This document shows positions 61,668-64,000 of a stretch of 64,000 nt of DNA, in pieces. Within the stretch, counting starts at the first letter, position 1; every line of letters begins with the position of its first letter. Position numbers and translations under genes: made by a program. Origin of the DNA: Oxynema aestuarii AP17. Its GTDB lineage: Bacteria > Cyanobacteriota > Cyanobacteriia > Cyanobacteriales > Laspinemataceae. The stretch is taken from assembly GCF_012295525.1 (NCBI RefSeq), contig NZ_CP051167.1, forward strand, positions 3,765,501-3,829,500, read 5' to 3'. The notes under the pieces were generated by a model that saw only the letters and a program-made list of their open reading frames with translations, was not told where the DNA came from and ran no database searches.

Positions 61668-64000
61668 ATGAGCTTTTCCGTATCTCTCTCACTTCTGCTA
61701 GCCTTCGGTCTTTCGGGAACCACCGATCGCCCGTTCGCGTCGCTCTCACCTAATCCCATCGTCACCCTGGCTCAAGGAGCTAGCGAAGACGACGCCCGGG
61801 GCGATCGCCTCCTGGAACAAGGACGCCAGCAGTTTAAAAACAGTCAGTTTCGCGAAGCGGCGGCGACCTGGGAACGGGCCTTAAGCGTGTATCGGGCCGA
61901 AGGCGATCGCCGGGGAGAACTGCAAGCGGTAGGGTTTTTGGGTATGATTTACCCGTACTTCGGCGAGTATCGAAAAGCCCTGGAGTTCGCCGAGCGACAG
62001 TTAGCCCTCGCCCGGGAATTGGGCGATCGCCAGGGAGAATCGAACGCCTGGGGCAATTTTTCGGTGATTTATATTTACCTCGGCGATTTTCCTCGGGCGA
62101 TTGAAGTCAGCGAAAAACTGTTAGAACTCTCCCGAGAACTCGACGATCGGGCGGGGGAACGCAGTGCGATCGGAAACTTGGGATTGATTTATTTATCTCG
62201 ATCGCAATACGGTAAGGCGATCGAATATATCCATAAAAGTTTGGAAATGAGCCGCGAAGATGGCAACAAGTTAAATCAATCCAATGGCTTGGGCAATCTC
62301 GGGGTCGCCTATCGGGCGATCGGCAATTACGATCGCGCCATCGAATATACCGAGGCACAATTGGAGATCGCCCGCGAGATCGGCAATCGCCAGCAAGAGG
62401 CCAACGCCCTCGGCAATCTCGGGATAATTTATATCTACAAGCAACAATATAATAGCGCCATCGAGTATAACGAACGACAGTTAGCGATCGCCCGCGAGAT
62501 CGGCGATCCGCGCGGTGCCAAAAATGCTTTGGGAAACATCGGCATCGTTGACTTCCTTCGCGAAGATTACGGCGGGGCGATCGCTCGGTTTAACGAGGTT
62601 TTGAGCCTCACGCGCCAGATCGGCGATCGCGCCGGGGAAGCCAATTCCCTCGGCAATCTCGCCCAAGCTCACCTGCGATCGGCGAACTATAGCGAAGCGA
62701 CGAACTACGCCCGAGAACAACTCGCCCTCGTGCGCGAATTGGGCGATCGCCGCGCGGAAGCCAACGCCCTGATGAGCTTGGGTGGCGCCCTGTTATACGA
62801 CGGTCGCAGTCAAGAGGCGATCCCGTTACTGCGTCAGGGGATTGAAGTCTTCGAGTCCCTAGTTCCCGGAGTCAGCAACGAGAATAAAATCACCTTACTC
62901 GATACTTTTGGCGACTCCTACGACCTCCTGCAACAGGCGCTGGTTCTGGTCGGTCGGGCCGAAGAAGCCTTAGAAGTCTCCGAACGCGGACGGGCGCGCG
63001 CGTTTGTCGAGTTATTAGCCCAACGTCGCAACCCGAATTCGACCGCCGAAATCGAGTTAGATCCGCCGACGATCGCCGATATCACACAAGTGGCACGCGA
63101 TCGCCAGGCGACCCTCGTCGAATATTCGATTGTCGATGCCGGATTATTAATTTGGGTCGTCACCCCGGAAGGTAACGTCCATCTGCGAACGGTGAAATTT
63201 TCCCCGGAACAACTGCAAAACCTTGCCGAACAAGGACGGGTCAGTGCTGCCGGAGGTGTCATTCTCAACGAAAACGAGATCGCCTTTGCGAATGCCGTGC
63301 GCGGCACGCGAGCGGCCCTCAACTTCAACCAAAGTGCCGCGCAAGAACAAGCGAATGCGGTAGAAGAGATCGAAGAAGAGCGCGAAAAGTTAAAAGAACT
63401 TTACAACCTCCTCATCAAACCGATCGAAGATCTGTTACCGGACAATCCCGACGCGCGGATCGTGTTTATTCCCGACGCTTCCTTATTTTTGGTGCCCTTT
63501 CCGGCGTTAATCGACGATCGCGACCGCTATTTAATCGAACGCTACACCCTGTTAAGCGCTCCTTCGATTCAAGTGCTGCAACTGACCGAACGGCGATCGC
63601 CCCCCTCCTCATCCGAGTCCGGCGAGGGGGAATTTTTAGTCGTGGGTAACCCGAAAATGCCCCCGGTTTACTCTCTAGAAAGGAATCAGCTAGAACCCTT
63701 GCGGGCGCTCCCTTACGCCCAAGCGGAGGCGATCGAAATTGCCAAAATTGTTAAAACCTTGGCTTTAGTCGGCGAGAAAGCCACCGAAGCGCTGCTCAAA
63801 CAACGGATGACCCAGGCGCGGGTCATTCACCTGGCGACTCACGGACTGATTGACGACCGTCACGCGATGGATAGCGCGATCGCGGTAACCCCGGATAGCG
63901 ATAACGACGGCTTGCTGACCGCCGAGGAAATTTTCGAGTTAGACCTCAAGGCGGATTTAGTAGTGCTGTCCGCTTGCGAGACCGGATTGGGGGAGATTAC
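61668..64000 (+). CDS. TPR-CHAT protein, exported (3' end cut by window edge)
   Basis: 777 residues are visible from ATG 61668; the frame is still open at the right edge. The hydrophobic N-terminus MSFSVSLSLLLAFGLSG suggests a signal peptide. About eight TPR units of 40 residues follow, of the kinesin-light-chain type with repeats of A-L-G-N-L-G and A-I-E-Y-x-E-x-x-L-x-I-A-R-E-I-G-D-R. The CHAT domain begins ~480 (RGRARAFVELLAQRR, VFIPDASLFLVPFPALIDDR). Catalytic His is H725 in VIHLATHGLIDDRHAMDSAI and Cys C770 in LVVLSACETGLGEI, close to the edge. It is probably co-transcribed with the DUF928 gene 84 bases upstream. Confidence 0.93.
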   Translation, partial: MSFSVSLSLLLAFGLSGTTDRPFASLSPNPIVTLAQGASEDDARGDRLLEQGRQQFKNSQFREAAATWERALSVYRAEGDRRGELQAVGFLGMIYPYFGEYRKALEFAERQLALARELGDRQGESNAWGNFSVIYIYLGDFPRAIEVSEKLLELSRELDDRAGERSAIGNLGLIYLSRSQYGKAIEYIHKSLEMSREDGNKLNQSNGLGNLGVAYRAIGNYDRAIEYTEAQLEIAREIGNRQQEANALGNLGIIYIYKQQYNSAIEYNERQLAIAREIGDPRGAKNALGNIGIVDFLREDYGGAIARFNEVLSLTRQIGDRAGEANSLGNLAQAHLRSANYSEATNYAREQLALVRELGDRRAEANALMSLGGALLYDGRSQEAIPLLRQGIEVFESLVPGVSNENKITLLDTFGDSYDLLQQALVLVGRAEEALEVSERGRARAFVELLAQRRNPNSTAEIELDPPTIADITQVARDRQATLVEYSIVDAGLLIWVVTPEGNVHLRTVKFSPEQLQNLAEQGRVSAAGGVILNENEIAFANAVRGTRAALNFNQSAAQEQANAVEEIEEEREKLKELYNLLIKPIEDLLPDNPDARIVFIPDASLFLVPFPALIDDRDRYLIERYTLLSAPSIQVLQLTERRSPPSSSESGEGEFLVVGNPKMPPVYSLERNQLEPLRALPYAQAEAIEIAKIVKTLALVGEKATEALLKQRMTQARVIHLATHGLIDDRHAMDSAIAVTPDSDNDGLLTAEEIFELDLKADLVVLSACETGLGEI

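Noticed and set aside
1-64000. GCGATCGC octamers as specific regulatory sites
   Set aside because: They are HIP1 sequences spread through coding and non-coding DNA alike, a genome-wide cyanobacterial feature.

Overview
The window is chromosomal DNA of a gas-vacuolate cyanobacterium. The octamer GCGATCGC (HIP1) is scattered densely through genes and spacers. Phylum-typical proteins include GvpA/C/N/J, a 4-Cys Ser/Thr kinase fused to GUN4, DUF4359, DUF928, TPR-CHAT proteins and CHASE2 sensors. I cannot name the genus from this sequence alone.

Layout. 1-9.9 kb: a truncated glycerophosphodiesterase, a short RecQ helicase, a 1558-residue PAS/GAF/GGDEF/EAL protein that meets a histidine kinase tail to tail, and an aminodeoxychorismate-lyase-like enzyme. 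10-17 kb: a surface-modification and pilus block with two FkbM methyltransferases, a SPINDLY/OGT-type glycosyltransferase, a type IV pilin with its own terminator, and a second methyltransferase. 17.2-19 kb: an ExbB/ExbD pair and tRNA-His(GTG) with its terminator. 19.1-28.6 kb: a gas-vesicle locus. A GvpV-like protein and GvpJ converge, and after a long control region gvpA-gvpC-gvpN run rightward. They continue into a 1150-residue five-LamG protein that starts one base after gvpN and then a double-domain ArsA/Get3 ATPase. 28.8-30.4 kb: a 1.3-kb TnpB-only IS200/IS605-type element splits a small cysteine-containing (DUF2934-like) gene. Removing 1318 bases restores its frame. 30.4-32.8 kb: the 4-Cys kinase-GUN4 fusion next to a CbiX/SirB chelatase, which suggests tetrapyrrole sensing beside tetrapyrrole synthesis. 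32.9-38.7 kb: a PAS histidine kinase, a large lipoprotein with a lyase-like look, and a PleD-like protein that has lost key residues in both its receiver and its GGDEF domain.

39-48.4 kb and 58.7-64 kb hold two versions of one module. The first is a TpsA-type haemagglutinin, TPR-CHAT, DUF928 and CHASE2-histidine kinase. The second is CHASE2-nucleotide cyclase, DUF928 and TPR-CHAT, which runs off the right edge. The two are separated by a pentapeptide-repeat protein and a membrane glycan block: a flippase-like protein, two tandem paralogous GT-C-like proteins, a small membrane protein, a GT39-like protein and a GT2.

The recurring CHASE2 + DUF928 + TPR-CHAT set is the best candidate for an undescribed system. 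It would be an envelope sensor with interchangeable kinase or cyclase output, coupled to a caspase-fold CHAT protease and, in one copy, a secreted adhesin. The second candidate is the extension of the gas-vesicle operon by the LamG and ArsA-type genes.
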